64,000 nucleotides of DNA from DATATJ01 sp963789075 (GCA_963789075.1 CAWBJQ010000003.1:372001-436000); one strand, 5' to 3'. Shown: positions 1 to 13,896, numbered from the stretch's first letter. The notes: generated by a model not told the origin, from the sequence alone. Made by a program: numbers and translations.

Positions 1-778
1 GATAGCAATAGAGCAGCAGCGAATCGACGGGCGATCCGACCTTGCCGTTCGACGCCTCGATGATGCCATAGCGCAGATCGCGGGGGCCGTACTCGATCCC
101 GAAGAGATAACGGGCCAGCCGGCCGTCCGGCGTCAGCACGATGACGCCCGTGGGGTGCGCGAACTGCTTGGTGTCCTTGTCCCACGCGTAGCGGAACCCG
201 GCGGCTTTGGTGAGCCGATCGATCGACGCCTGCCCGCCGGTCAGGAAATGCCACGACGCCGACGCGTTCGGCTTCTTGTAGCGGCTGATGTACGCGGCCT
301 TCTTCGCGGTGGCGGTCGCCGGCGTGTCGCGCGGATCGAAGCTGACGGTGACGATCTCGAAATCCTTGCCCGGCTCGAGCGAGAGCACGTCGAGGGCGCT
401 CGCGAGCCCGTTGATCACCATCGTGCACAGCATCGGGCAGTCGTAGTACGCGAACACCATGACGACCGGCCGCTTGCCGAAGTAGTCGCCCAGCTTGACC
501 GTGCGTCCGGATTCGTCCTTGAACACCGTGTCGAGCGGCACCTGCTGGTCGAGGTTCTGGTCGAAGCCGATCTCCCGCAATGGCGCGGGCAGCGCCGAGG
601 ATACCTGGCCGGGCTCCTGTTTGTAGCCGGGCGTCACGGTGCCGCCGCCCATCTGGGCGAACGCCTGCAGCGGGCTCACAACGATCAACGCAGAAACCGC
701 AAAGCACGCAGAGACGAAGAACCTGACAACTCTCAGCGAGTTCTGCGTTAAACATCGTGGACACGAAGCGCCGTTCAT
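1..778 (-). CDS. sco: SCO1/SenC family copper chaperone, C-terminus beyond window edge
   Basis: Thioredoxin-fold protein expected to deliver copper to the CuA site of cytochrome c oxidase, anchored in the membrane facing the periplasm. The frame read from 778 gives a hydrophobic N-terminal segment ending near an AFAQ signal-cleavage-like site, then a SCO core with the copper-binding CPMLC (CxxxC) motif preceded by VVMVFAYYD. The conserved distal histidine lies in QFAHPTGV. The start ATG has a GGAGAA ribosome site and probably overlaps the upstream stop as ATGA. It is the last visible gene of the alternative complex III operon, which fits a role in assembling the oxidase downstream of that complex. 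Most of its signal peptide is encoded by a dispersed repeat (678-750). The frame stays open to position 1. Confidence 0.88.
   Translation of the reverse strand, partial: MNGASCPRCLTQNSLRVVRFFVSACFAVSALIVVSPLQAFAQMGGGTVTPGYKQEPGQVSSALPAPLREIGFDQNLDQQVPLDTVFKDESGRTVKLGDYFGKRPVVMVFAYYDCPMLCTMVINGLASALDVLSLEPGKDFEIVTVSFDPRDTPATATAKKAAYISRYKKPNASASWHFLTGGQASIDRLTKAAGFRYAWDKDTKQFAHPTGVIVLTPDGRLARYLFGIEYGPRDLRYGIIEASNGKVGSPVDSLLLYCY
678..750. repeat. Dispersed repeat copy inside the sco signal-peptide region
   Basis: On the plus strand this segment starts ACAACGATCAACGCAGAA and ends CTCAGCGAGTTCTGCGT. The same start and end, with a similar middle, recur at 2955-3027 inside the actE signal sequence. 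The arms are partly self-complementary (AACGCAGAA with TTCTGCGTT). It belongs to the broad family of CACGGAG/CACGAAG hairpins in the gaps of this window, but here it is translated as part of a secretion signal. Confidence 0.75.
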
Positions 779-1188
779 CTCGTTCTCCTGGCGCGCCGGC
801 AAGCCGCGCTGCACGGTCAGCTTCATGGCCTCGCCGATCGGAATACGGACGACACCGGCGTTCTTGTCCACCCAGCTGTAGCCGTTGAGGACGGTGTCTT
901 CGCCGCTGCGCAGGTCGTTCAGATCCTGTCGCGGGTTCGTTTGCAGACGCGGCTCCGGCGGCAGGCGATTCTCCTGGCTGGCCGCGAGCGGAAACTGCCG
1001 CACCTCGCCTCGCGCCTCGCGCGCGCCGAAGTAGAGGAACATCAGCCAGATGATGAAGTGCACCGCGACGGCGACAACGATCAGCGCCGCAGCGAAGCCG
1101 AAGATCCCGCGGATGTTGACGTCGCTGGTCTCGTGATGGACCGCGCCAGCTTCTCCGCCGGTGCGTGGGTCGAATGCGTATCCGCCAT
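775..1188 (-). CDS. Small single-span membrane protein of the complex III operon
   Basis: A roughly 137-residue protein between actF and sco. The start ATG lies 2 bases after the actF stop. The distance from it to the TGA overlapping the sco start is a multiple of three, but the middle reads in another frame, so two compensating single-base errors are likely. The middle frame carries a histidine-rich HHETSDVNIRGI stretch, one strong transmembrane helix and a soluble tail with NGYSWVDKNAGVVRIPIGEAM. Short proteins with a histidine-rich start, one helix and a YxWVDxxxGVVRIPI-like tail are common next to alternative complex III and caa3 oxidase genes (family knowledge). A role in the supercomplex is inferred. 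No enzyme motif is visible. Confidence 0.6.
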
Positions 1189-1190
1189 AC

Positions 1191-2416
1191 TCAATGCGCC
1201 GTCGACGGCCGCTCGCCGCCGCGTTGAATGATCCGCCCGAGCGCTTCGTCGAATTGCGGATCGTGGACCGGCAGAATCGCGCGGCCGCGCAGCTGCGCAA
1301 CGAACCAGCCGAGCCAGAGCGCGCCGAGCGCGAGCGGCAGCACGACGTCGAGCCAGCTGACGACAATGCCCAGAGGTGTGGAACTCTGGCGCGATCAGCC
1401 AGAACAGATCCAGCAGCCGCGACGAGCAGAATCGCAATCGCCAGCCGCACGAGCAACCGTCCCTCGCGCTTCATGGTCCGCGACAACAGGAGCACGAACG
1501 GGACGACGAAGTGGAAGACGACGAGCGCGACGCCGATCGAGCCGCCATCCGGTTTTCAGCCGACTCACGTACCACAGGATCTCGTTGCGGCAGATTCCCG
1601 GCCCAGATGATCAGGTACTGCGAGAAGGAGAAATACGCCCACAGCATCACGAAGGCGAGCGTCAGGTTCCCGAGGTCGTGGAAGTGCGCCTTGACGACGA
1701 TGCGATCGAGCGGCGGCCGGTTGCTGAGCCACACGAGCACGACGATGAGAAACGCCATGCGCCGACAGCGCCTGACCGCCATGAGAATGAGCACGCCGTA
1801 GATCGTCGAATACCAGTGCGGCTCGAGCGACATCAGCCAGTCGAACGACGCGAAGGTGATCGTCAGCCCGTACACGACGAGACCGCCTGCGCTCAGGCGC
1901 TGCATCTTCCGCGCGATGCGCGGATCGGCGGTGCGGTCCTGTTCGAGCGACCACGCGTTCAGGAAATACGAGATGACGTTCCACGCGGCGAAATAGATCG
2001 CCGCGCGCACGAGGAAGAACGGCACGTTCAGGTAGCCGTGCTTCGCCTGCAGCACGTCGTCGTGCGCGACGATGTCGGCGTGCGTCCAGCTGTAGAGGTG
2101 ACCCATGCCGAGCACGATGGGAATGAACAGCAGCGTCATCAGCGGCAGCATGCGCGCCGCCGCGCCGATCGGCCGCCGAATGACGACGCCCCAGGCGCCG
2201 CCGGAGAGCTGGTGGATCATGCCGAGCGCAAGGCAGCCGAGCGTCACGCCCAGCCAGAGCATGTAGGCCATCAGATACGACTGGTAGAACTGCGTCGGGT
2301 TGAAGAACCACCCGACGGGCGACAACGCCAGCCCGGCGCCGCCGGCGAGTCAGCAGCGGCTGCTGATAGCCTTCCAGTTCGGGAATGAGCTCGTCCGCGG
2401 TTTGTTTGAGCGCCAT
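1191..2416 (-). CDS. actF: Alternative complex III integral membrane subunit ActF
   Basis: Quinol:cytochrome c oxidoreductase membrane subunit, related to ActC/NrfD but without a cofactor of its own. The start ATG overlaps the actE stop as TAATG, giving an N-terminus beginning MALKQTADELIPEL. After one frame break near 2350 the frame reads LSPVGWFFNPTQFYQSYL and then a polytopic protein. A compensating pair of single-base errors near 1745-1770 restores a GQALSAMAFL-like stretch. Further breaks near 1590, 1525 and 1350 separate the last segments, including GRAILPVHDPQFDEAL. Total length is about 408 residues, right for ActF. The breaks look like sequence errors because each flanking segment is conserved and collinear. 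Confidence 0.85.
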
Positions 2417-2995
2417 TACTCGCATCTTCTCGCGCTGATCGGCCGGCACGTCGGCGAGCGTCGCGTGGTCGCTGAGCTGCAGCGCACGGATGTAGGCGAC
2501 GATCGCCCAGCGGTCTTCCACGCGGATCTGCGCCGCGTAGTCGGGCATCGCGCCGAAGCCGTTGCTGATGACGTCGAAGAAATGCCCGACCGGTGCGTTG
2601 CGCAGCCGGTCGTCGTGATACGACGGCGGACGACGGTAGCCGCGGCGGACGACCATCCCATCGCCGAGGCCGGTGCGCCCGTGGCACGGCGAGCAGTAGA
2701 TGTTGAACCGCTCCTGGCCGCGCGCCATCACCGTGTCGTCCACCGCAAACGGAAACGTCGTGGCGTCCGCGCCGTTCACCTTGCCGGTGTAGAGGAGCGC
2801 GTCCTCGTGCAGCTGCCCGCGTGCGACGGTGCCCTGGACGAACGGCCGCGCGGATCGCGCGTCGCCGAAGAAGGTGGACTCGCGCAGCGGGACGTACTTC
2901 GGCTGGTCGTGCATGTCCTGGCGGCAGGCGGCGCTGGTCACGAGCGCAAGAACGACAACGATCAACGCAGAAGACGCACGGAGCACGCAGAGCAA
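2416..2995 (-). CDS. actE: Alternative complex III monoheme cytochrome c subunit ActE
   Basis: Periplasmic lipoprotein cytochrome c that should pass electrons from the complex to a soluble cytochrome or oxidase. The start is probably TTG at 2995, because an in-frame stop lies just upstream. It gives a hydrophobic leader ending in the lipobox-like TSAAC. One heme motif is visible, CSPCH, with a methionine candidate in GFGAMPDYAAQI. One single-base error near 2420-2430 is needed to reach the TAA that overlaps the actF ATG. Without it the frame runs falsely into actF. The leader is encoded by a repeat (2955-3027) similar to that in sco, so the exact start is less certain than the rest. Confidence 0.82.
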
Positions 2996-3027
2996 CGCTT
3001 CTCATGCGTGCTCAGCGAGTTCTGCGT
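2955..3027. repeat. Dispersed repeat copy inside the actE signal-sequence region
   Basis: Second copy of the element at 678-750, with the same ACAACGATCAACGCAGAA start and CTCAGCGAGTTCTGCGT end, the latter lying just upstream of the probable TTG start. The inner part is CGCACGGAGCACGCAGAG, which links it to the CACGGAG-type hairpins elsewhere in the window. Confidence 0.75.
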
Positions 3028-3042
3028 CTGAGTGTCGTGAGC

Positions 3043-3593
3043 TCAATCCGCAACGGTCGTCACCTCGCGCGGGTTCAGCGTCTCGAGAAACCGCCGCGTC
3101 TCCTCGATTTCGAACTTCGTGTCTTCGACTTCGATCACCAGGAAGAACCGGTTGCGGCTCGCCAGCGCGAACCGCGGCACGTTGAAGACCGGGTGATACG
3201 GCATCGGCAGGCCGTTGAGCGCCAGCATGCCGAGCACCGCGGCGAGCGCGCCGCGAGAATCGTGCACTCGAAGGTCACCGGGATGAATGCGGGCCAGCTG
3301 TGGAACGGGCGGCCGCCGACGTTGACCGGATACGCGATCGCCGCAATCCAGTACTGCAGGGAAAAGCCGCCGATGCAGCCGAACAGGCCGCCGATCAGCA
3401 CGATGAGCGGCAGGCGTGACGGCTGGTGCGAGCCGAGCGCTTCGTGCAGCTCTTCGATCGGGAACGGCGAGTAGGCGTCCATGCGACGGTAGCCTTCGTG
3501 CGTGGCGCGGTCCGTCGCCGCGACGAGCGTGTTCGGATCGTCGAACTCCGCCATCAGGCCGTATATCGCCGGAGGCATCGTTGATGCCATCAC
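3043..3593 (-). CDS. actD: Alternative complex III membrane subunit ActD (DUF3341)
   Basis: Small membrane-anchored subunit of the quinol:cytochrome c oxidoreductase. The N-terminal part reads IYGLMAEFDDPNTLVAATDRA, the usual DUF3341 opening, followed by two hydrophobic helices and the short link YPVNVGGRPFHSWPAFIP. One frame break near 3265 separates it from the C-terminal part, which ends at TTVAD with the typical NGLPMPYHPVFNVPRF segment. Length is about 183 residues, normal for the family. It sits 32 bases after actC, and the TTG start of actE follows about 47 bases downstream, consistent with one transcript. Confidence 0.86.
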
Positions 3594-3625
3594 CGTAAAG
3601 CTAAAATCCTCAGAGTCTCAAATCT

Positions 3626-5025
<1,400 letters not shown>

Positions 5026-5028
5026 GCG

Positions 5029-8223
<3,195 letters not shown>

Positions 8224-8227
<4 letters not shown>

Positions 8228-8874
8228 CGGTGACACGTCGAGCAGCTCGTAAGTTTCTGAATCTGGTATTCCGCGACGAGACGCGTCCCGAGCTCGAGCT
8301 GGTTCGCGGGCGGCACGTAGTCGACGCTGAACACGGCTTCGCGCGGACGGACGAAACGCTCCGGATTGCGGTGACAGCCCAGGCACCATTCCATCTGCAG
8401 GGACTGTTCCTGCCACATCAGCGGCATGCGGTCGACCTGGCCGTGGCACGTCGTGCAGCCGACGCCCTTGTGCACGTGGATGCTGTGGTTGAAGTAGACG
8501 AAGTCGGGCAGATCGTGGACGCGCGTCCACTGAATCGATTTACCGGAGCGGAAGCTCTCGCGGACCGGCTCGAGGAACGGGCTGTTCGAAAAAATCTGCG
8601 AGTGGCAGTTCATGCACGTCTTGGTCGGCGGAATGCCGGCAAACGACGAGTCCTCCACGGACGTGTGGCAGTAGCGGCAGTCGATGCCGTTGCCGGCGAC
8701 GTGGCGCTCGTGGCTGAACTGAATCGGCTGCTCGCGCGCAACGTGCGCGTCGGTGACCCACGGCGAGCGGTTCACCTGGTCGGCGAGCCCGAGCAGCGCC
8801 GCGATGAAAAAAATGGCGCCGAAGATCGTGACGCGGGCAATGGTGTTGGCGCTGCGGTGGAAGATCTGCGACAT
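8224..8874 (-). CDS. actA: Alternative complex III pentaheme cytochrome c subunit ActA
   Basis: First gene of the operon. It encodes a membrane-anchored periplasmic pentaheme cytochrome c that accepts electrons from the ActB/ActC core. The chosen ATG at 8874 gives MSQIFHRSANTIARV, matching the family start; a longer frame upstream has no support. A transmembrane helix at about residues 13-30 is followed by five CxxCH motifs: CRYCH, CMNCH, CTTCH, CLGCH and CSTCH. Length is 216 residues. The frame is intact. The gene ends in an ATGA overlap with actB, and promoter signals must lie in the 327-base gap upstream. Confidence 0.93.
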
Positions 8875-9201
8875 CGGATCGGTCCGGTGGCGACTCGCGT
8901 GACGTCCAGGAAGGGTGCCGAACGAGGCAACGAATCGCGTCGACGAACTTTTGCAGCTTACCTTTTTTTCGGCGCGATCCAAATAATTATTTTGTGAAAC
9001 ATTTCACTTGCAGAAGGCAGCTGGGCTGGATTACAGCAATTTTCGCGATTCTTACGGCTGGGTGCGTCGTTCCGGACCGGGGCGGCGTGCCGTGAAAATC
9101 ACGCCAGAGCGAGCTCGCCGGCGGCCCTTGGTGCGAGCTCGACGCGACGGTATCAGGCCGCGCGCCTTGCGTATTGAGTGGAAGGGAGGAAGATATCATC
9201 C
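8875..9201. promoter_or_regulatory. Divergent intergenic region upstream of actA
   Basis: A 327-base gap with no convincing gene. It separates the complex III operon (leftward) from the alpha/beta hydrolase gene (rightward) and should hold promoters for both. An AT-rich island at about 8965-9010 is distinctive in this GC-rich window and contains a CRP/FNR-like dyad at 8993-9008. The hydrolase gene has a strong GGGAGGA ribosome site at 9184-9190. Confidence 0.5.
8993..9008. promoter_or_regulatory. CRP/FNR-superfamily-like operator upstream of actA
   Basis: The sequence TGTGA, six bases, TCACT matches the CRP-type consensus TGTGA-N6-TCACA at nine of ten positions. It sits in the inverted repeat GTGAAA-CA-TTTCAC (8994-9007), about 120 bases upstream of the actA start. 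Regulation of respiratory genes by CRP/FNR-family proteins is common. Binding here is inferred from sequence alone. Confidence 0.4.
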
Positions 9202-10284
9202 ATGAGAATGATTCGCCTCGCGGCGCTCCTCGGCGCATGCCTCTTCTGCGCAGTCTCAACACGCGCGGCCGACTATCCGGTTCCAGTCGAAGGCGACTTC
9301 GTCGCGCACGGATTCAAGTTCGCCACCGGGGAAACGCTGCCGGAGATGACGCTGCACTACCGGACCATCGGCACGCCGCGGCGAAATGCTGCAGGCGTCG
9401 TGGAAAATGCCGTGCTGGTGCTGCACGGGACGGGCGGCTCCGGGCAAGGCTTTCTGTCGCAGACCTTCGCCGGGGAGCTGTTCGGCGCCGGACAGATCCT
9501 CGACGCGACGCGGTACTTCATCGTGCTACCCGATGGCGTCGGGCACGGCAAATCGACCAAGCCGAGCGACGGCCTGCACGCGCACTTTCCGCGCTACGAC
9601 TACGACGACATGGTGCGTGCGCAGCATCTGCTGCTGACCGACGGCCTTCATGTGAATCATCTGCGTCTGGCGCTTGGCACCTCGATGGGCGCCATGCAGT
9701 GCTGGGTGTGGGGCGAGATGTACCCCGACTTCGTGGACGGGCTCGTGCCGCTGGCCAGCGCGCCGACGCAGATTGCCGGGCGCAACCGCGTGATGCGCAA
9801 GATGATCATGGACAGCATCAGGCACGATCCGGCCTGGAAGGATGGCGAGTACACGCAGGAGCCGCACGACGGGCTCGTCGGGGCCATCAATCTTCTGATG
9901 ATGATGACGAGCAGCCCGCTTCAATGGCAGAAGCAGGCGCCGACGCGAGACGCCGCCGACCAGTGGTACGCGGACCAGATCCGAACCCGCGTCGCGGCGA
10001 CCGACGCGAACGACATGCTCTACCAGTTCGACGCGTCGCGTGATTACGACCCCTCGCCGAATCTCGAGAAGATCACCGCGCCGCTGCTCGCGATCAACTC
10101 CGCCGATGATGTGGTGAACCCGCCGGAGCTGGGGCTCATGGAGAAGCTGATCCCGCGCGTGAAGCATGGACGCTACATCCTGATTCCCACCAGCGACCAG
10201 ACACGCGGCCACGGCACGCACTCGCTGCCGACGGTGTGGGGGAAATATCTGCAAGAATTCCTGGCGGGCCTTCCCGCGAGATAG
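9202..10284 (+). CDS. Secreted alpha/beta hydrolase of the homoserine O-acetyltransferase-like family
   Basis: Exported hydrolase of 360 residues with a signal peptide ending near TRAADYP. The alpha/beta fold is clear: the nucleophile elbow is GTSMGAM (Ser), an acid candidate lies in NSADDVVNPPE and the histidine in GHGTHSLP. The N-terminal part reads LPEMTLHYRTIGTP followed by VLVLHGTGGSG, the oxyanion region typical of MetX-like proteins. True homoserine acetyltransferases are cytoplasmic, so this secreted relative probably acts on another ester or acyl substrate (inference). ATG 9202 was chosen because GGGAGGA lies 11 bases upstream. It is followed 27 bases later by a sortilin-like gene, so the two may be co-transcribed. 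Confidence 0.8.
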   Translation: MRMIRLAALLGACLFCAVSTRAADYPVPVEGDFVAHGFKFATGETLPEMTLHYRTIGTPRRNAAGVVENAVLVLHGTGGSGQGFLSQTFAGELFGAGQILDATRYFIVLPDGVGHGKSTKPSDGLHAHFPRYDYDDMVRAQHLLLTDGLHVNHLRLALGTSMGAMQCWVWGEMYPDFVDGLVPLASAPTQIAGRNRVMRKMIMDSIRHDPAWKDGEYTQEPHDGLVGAINLLMMMTSSPLQWQKQAPTRDAADQWYADQIRTRVAATDANDMLYQFDASRDYDPSPNLEKITAPLLAINSADDVVNPPELGLMEKLIPRVKHGRYILIPTSDQTRGHGTHSLPTVWGKYLQEFLAGLPAR

Positions 10285-10311
10285 AAGATGTTGAAGGAGT
10301 CAGAAAATCAC

Positions 10312-13300
10312 ATGACGCGCGCACTCATCGCTCTCGGCTCGGCGGCAGTCCTCTTCCAGTTGGTGTCGGCGGCCCAGGAATCCCCTCGCCGTAGTCCAGA
10401 GCTCGACGCCCTCAAACGGTTGACGTTCCGCAACATCGGTCCCACCAATCAGGCTGGCCGGGTCTCGGTGATCGTCGGCGCGCCCGGAGACCCGAGCACG
10501 TTCTACGTCGCCGGCGCCAATGGAGGCATTTTCAAGACGACGAATGCCGGCACGACGTGGACCGGCGTGTTCGATCAACAGGCGGTGCTGTCGATTGGCG
10601 CGATCGAAGTGGCGCCGTCGAACCCGGACATCCTGTACGCCGGCACAGGCGAGGAGAACCCCCGCAACAACGCGTCGTTCGGCAACGGCGTCTACCGCAG
10701 CAACGACGGCGGCGCGACGTGGACGCACCTGGGGCTGGCCGATTCCGATCGCATCGCGCGCATTCGCGTCGACGGCCACAATCCCGACATCGCCTACGTT
10801 TGTGCGATGGGGCACGAGTGGGGGCCCAACGACGAGCGCGGCGTCTACAAGACCACCGACGGCGGCAAGAACTGGAACCGGACGCTGTTCGTCGATCAGC
10901 AGACGGCGTGCTCGGACATCGACATCGACCCGAACAATTCGAATGTGATTTACGCCGGCATGTGGACGTACCGCCGGTACGCCTGGGCCCTCGACAGCGG
11001 CGGCAAGGAAACGGCGCTGTACAAGTCGGTGGACGGCGGCGCCACGTGGAAGAAGCTGACGAACGGCATCCCGGCGATGCTCGATCGCATCGGCGTCTCC
11101 ATCGCCCGCAGCGAACCGGCCATCGTCTACATGGTGAGCGAGACGCCCCACGAGCAGGGAGAGCTGTGGCGATCGGAGGACGCGGGCGCGTCGTGGCATG
11201 TGGTCAACAAGGATCCCAACATCAATTTCCGTCCCTTCTATTACGCGGACATCCGCGTCGATCCGAACGATCCGAACCGCGTGTACTCGCTCTCGGGCTC
11301 GTTGTACATGTCCGAGGACGCGGGGCGCACGTTCCACACGATCGGACGCGACGTGCACGGCGATCATCAGGCGCTCTGGATCGATCCCACGAACTCGAAG
11401 CGGGTGCTGAGCGGCAGCGACGGCGGGTTCCAGGTGTCCTATGACGGCGGGAAGAACTTCGCCGTCTTGAACAACGTGGCGTTCACGCAGTTCTATCACA
11501 TCAACTACGACATGCAGAGCCCGTACATGGTGTGCGGCGGCCTGCAGGACAACGGCACGTGGTGCGGACCGACCAACTCGCTGTTGACCGAGGGCATCCG
11601 CAAGAACGATTGGTTCACGGTCGGCGGCGGCGATGGCTTCTTCGCCGTGCCGGATTTGAAGGAGCCATGGCGCGTCTACACCGACCTGCAGGGCGGTGTC
11701 ATCAGCGTGATCGACACGCGCAGCGGCGCGGCCAAGGCGATCTCGCCGTACCCGAACCGGATCGGCTCGGTCGGCGACGCGATGGAGCACCACAAGTTCC
11801 GCTACAACTGGAACTCGCCGATTGCCATCTCGCCCCAGGACGGCCAGACGGTGTATTTCGGGGGCAACGTGCTCTTCAAGTCCACCAACCATGGACAGTC
11901 GTGGACGCAGATCAGCCAGGACCTGACGACCAACGACAAGAGCAAGCAGAAGTCCTCAGGCGGACCGATCGTCACCGACAACACGGCGGCCGAGTTCTAC
12001 TGCACCATCATCACCATCGCGCCCTCGCCGCTCGACCCGAACGTCATCTGGGTCGGCACCGACGATGGCAACGTGCAGGTGACGCGGGACGGTGGAAAGA
12101 GTTGGACCAACGTGATCAAGAACGTCCAGGGGCTCGCGCCGAATGCCTGGATTCCCACCGTCGAGGCGTCGCACTTCGAAGCGGGGACGGCCTTCATCGC
12201 CGCCGATCATCATCAGGACAACGACTACACCGCGTACTTCTTCAAGACGACCGACTACGGGAAGACGTGGACGCGGTTGACCGTCGGCGATCCGAAGACG
12301 ACCGGGTGGCCGCACGTGATCCGCGAGGATCCGAAGGTGAAGACGCTCCTCTATGCCGGCACCGAGCTTGGGCTGTGGGTGTCCTTCGATGACGGGTCGC
12401 ACTGGGCATCGCTGCGGCAGAACATGCCGCCGGTGCCGGTCCGCGACATCCAGATTCATCCGCGCGAAAACGATCTGCTGGTGGCGACGCACGGCCGCGG
12501 GCTGTACGTGATGGACGACATCACGCCGCTTCAACACATCGGCGAGGCGAGGCAATCGGAAGCAGACCTCTTCGACATCCGCCCGGCGACACGCTGGAAC
12601 CTGTGGGGGAAGGACGGCAATCTCGGCCAGGGGGTCTGGAAGGCGCCGAATCCGCCGGAAGGCGCGATCATCAACTACTACCTGAAGGCCGATCAGCAGG
12701 ACGATGTCGTCATCACGATCGCTGACAAGGCGGGGAAGACGGTGCGGACGCTGCGCAACGCTCCGAAGACGGCCGGTGTGAACCGCGCGACGTGGGATCT
12801 GCGGTACGACGGTCCACGCCAGATCGCCGGCGCCGCCGACGACGAAGAGAATCCATATCGGTTCGCCGGTGGACCGTATGTCGTGCCCGGCGACTACACC
12901 GTAAAGATGCACGCGGCGGGCCGCGACCTGACGAAGACCGTGAAGGTCGGGATGGATCCGCGCGTCCCGGTGAGCATGGCCGACCTCCAGACGCAGCTCG
13001 ATGCGGCGCTGACGCTGCGCGAGATGATGTCGAAGGCGAATCTGGCGATCGAGCACGCCAACAGCCTGATCGAACAGCTGACGGCCCTCTCCGATCGTCT
13101 GAAAAAGCAGAAGGGCCCCGCCGCCCTGGCGGAGCAGGTCAAGGCGGCGCTCGACGCGGTGACGAAGCTGCGCGATGATGAGCTCACGCGGCCCTACCCA
13201 TCGATGGGCTATCGGCAGTATCCGCGCGTGAGCGAGGAAATCCGGTCGCTCAGCGGATCCGTCTCACGCGCGCAGGCGAAGCCGACCGATCCCGAGACCG

Positions 13301-13434
13301 GACGTATCAAGGAACTGACGGCCGAGCTCGACAAGGACGTCGCCGCGCTGAATCGGATCGTCGGCGGCGAAATCTCCGCGATCAACGAATCGATGCGGTC
13401 GTCGCCCTACATCATCCCGGAGATCATCAAGTAG
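10312..13434 (+). CDS. Secreted sortilin/VPS10-like beta-propeller protein, copy 1
   Basis: A 1040-residue exported protein: signal peptide to about residue 20 (VSAAQ), then roughly 750 residues of BNR/sortilin-type propeller repeats with many Asp-box-like units such as SNDGGATWTHLG, TTDGGKNWNRT and SVDGGATWKKL. The N-terminal signature is FRNIGPTNQAGRVSVI. After the propeller comes a beta-sandwich segment resembling an Fn3-like module (DKAGKTVRTLRNAP...GVNRATWDLRYDG), then a helical, lysine- and leucine-rich C-terminal region. It is intact. Two related proteins lie at 48248-51472 and 60394-63612. Such proteins are annotated as glycosyl hydrolases because of the propeller, but no catalytic residues can be assigned. 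Its role in binding or processing extracellular polymers is unknown. Confidence 0.85.
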   Translation: MTRALIALGSAAVLFQLVSAAQESPRRSPELDALKRLTFRNIGPTNQAGRVSVIVGAPGDPSTFYVAGANGGIFKTTNAGTTWTGVFDQQAVLSIGAIEVAPSNPDILYAGTGEENPRNNASFGNGVYRSNDGGATWTHLGLADSDRIARIRVDGHNPDIAYVCAMGHEWGPNDERGVYKTTDGGKNWNRTLFVDQQTACSDIDIDPNNSNVIYAGMWTYRRYAWALDSGGKETALYKSVDGGATWKKLTNGIPAMLDRIGVSIARSEPAIVYMVSETPHEQGELWRSEDAGASWHVVNKDPNINFRPFYYADIRVDPNDPNRVYSLSGSLYMSEDAGRTFHTIGRDVHGDHQALWIDPTNSKRVLSGSDGGFQVSYDGGKNFAVLNNVAFTQFYHINYDMQSPYMVCGGLQDNGTWCGPTNSLLTEGIRKNDWFTVGGGDGFFAVPDLKEPWRVYTDLQGGVISVIDTRSGAAKAISPYPNRIGSVGDAMEHHKFRYNWNSPIAISPQDGQTVYFGGNVLFKSTNHGQSWTQISQDLTTNDKSKQKSSGGPIVTDNTAAEFYCTIITIAPSPLDPNVIWVGTDDGNVQVTRDGGKSWTNVIKNVQGLAPNAWIPTVEASHFEAGTAFIAADHHQDNDYTAYFFKTTDYGKTWTRLTVGDPKTTGWPHVIREDPKVKTLLYAGTELGLWVSFDDGSHWASLRQNMPPVPVRDIQIHPRENDLLVATHGRGLYVMDDITPLQHIGEARQSEADLFDIRPATRWNLWGKDGNLGQGVWKAPNPPEGAIINYYLKADQQDDVVITIADKAGKTVRTLRNAPKTAGVNRATWDLRYDGPRQIAGAADDEENPYRFAGGPYVVPGDYTVKMHAAGRDLTKTVKVGMDPRVPVSMADLQTQLDAALTLREMMSKANLAIEHANSLIEQLTALSDRLKKQKGPAALAEQVKAALDAVTKLRDDELTRPYPSMGYRQYPRVSEEIRSLSGSVSRAQAKPTDPETGRIKELTAELDKDVAALNRIVGGEISAINESMRSSPYIIPEIIK

Positions 13435-13453
13435 GCGAAAGCGCGGGGGGGGT

Positions 13454-13894
13454 ATGAGCGACCGAAAGTATCGTCAGCGCGGCTATCAGGACGAAGCGAA
13501 ACCGCGCGGGCCGAAGCCGTCGGCGCGCCCGGCGCCCCAGCCGCGCGCCCCCGGCCGGCAGCTGCAGGACGCTGCGGGCCCGAAGACGCCGAATCTGATG
13601 GCGTCGCACGAGGTCTTCCGCTGCGCGCGCTGCGGCAATCGGCTCGCCGCGGACGTCGCCGCCGACGCGCGCTGCTCCCGGTGCGGCGTCGATCTGCACG
13701 CTTGCATCCAGTGCGTCTCGTTCGACACGAGCGCCCGGTTCGAGTGCTCGCAAGTGGCGCTGACCGCGCGGGTCACGCCGAAGGATGCGCGGAACACGTG
13801 CTCGCTGTTTGCGCCGCGCACGACGATCGAGCGCGAAACCGGCACGCAGGGTCCACCGAGCGCGCGTCAGGCGTTCGATGATCTCTTCAAATAG
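13454..13894 (+). CDS. Zinc-ribbon protein of unknown function
   Basis: A 146-residue protein with a basic, proline-rich N-terminal half (about residues 1-48) and a cysteine-rich core. The core holds CARCGNRL, CSRCGVDLHACIQC and later C residues in FECSQV and NTCSLF, enough for one or two zinc sites. It ends with an acidic-aromatic tail, QAFDDLFK. A purine-rich G tract precedes the ATG. It lies 19 bases after the sortilin-like gene. Function cannot be assigned. The arrangement suggests a nucleic-acid- or protein-binding adaptor rather than an enzyme. Confidence 0.75.
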   Translation: MSDRKYRQRGYQDEAKPRGPKPSARPAPQPRAPGRQLQDAAGPKTPNLMASHEVFRCARCGNRLAADVAADARCSRCGVDLHACIQCVSFDTSARFECSQVALTARVTPKDARNTCSLFAPRTTIERETGTQGPPSARQAFDDLFK

Positions 13895-13896
13895 CG

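Noticed and set aside
1565..2995. An actE-actF fusion protein of 476 codons
   Set aside because: ActE normally ends where TAATG overlaps the ActF start. The open frame beyond it is out of frame with ActF and Arg-rich, produced by a single-base error near the actE end.
9008..9205. Small plus-strand frame upstream of the alpha/beta hydrolase
   Set aside because: It has no ribosome site and an unstructured Arg/Pro-rich composition, and it overlaps the likely promoter region.
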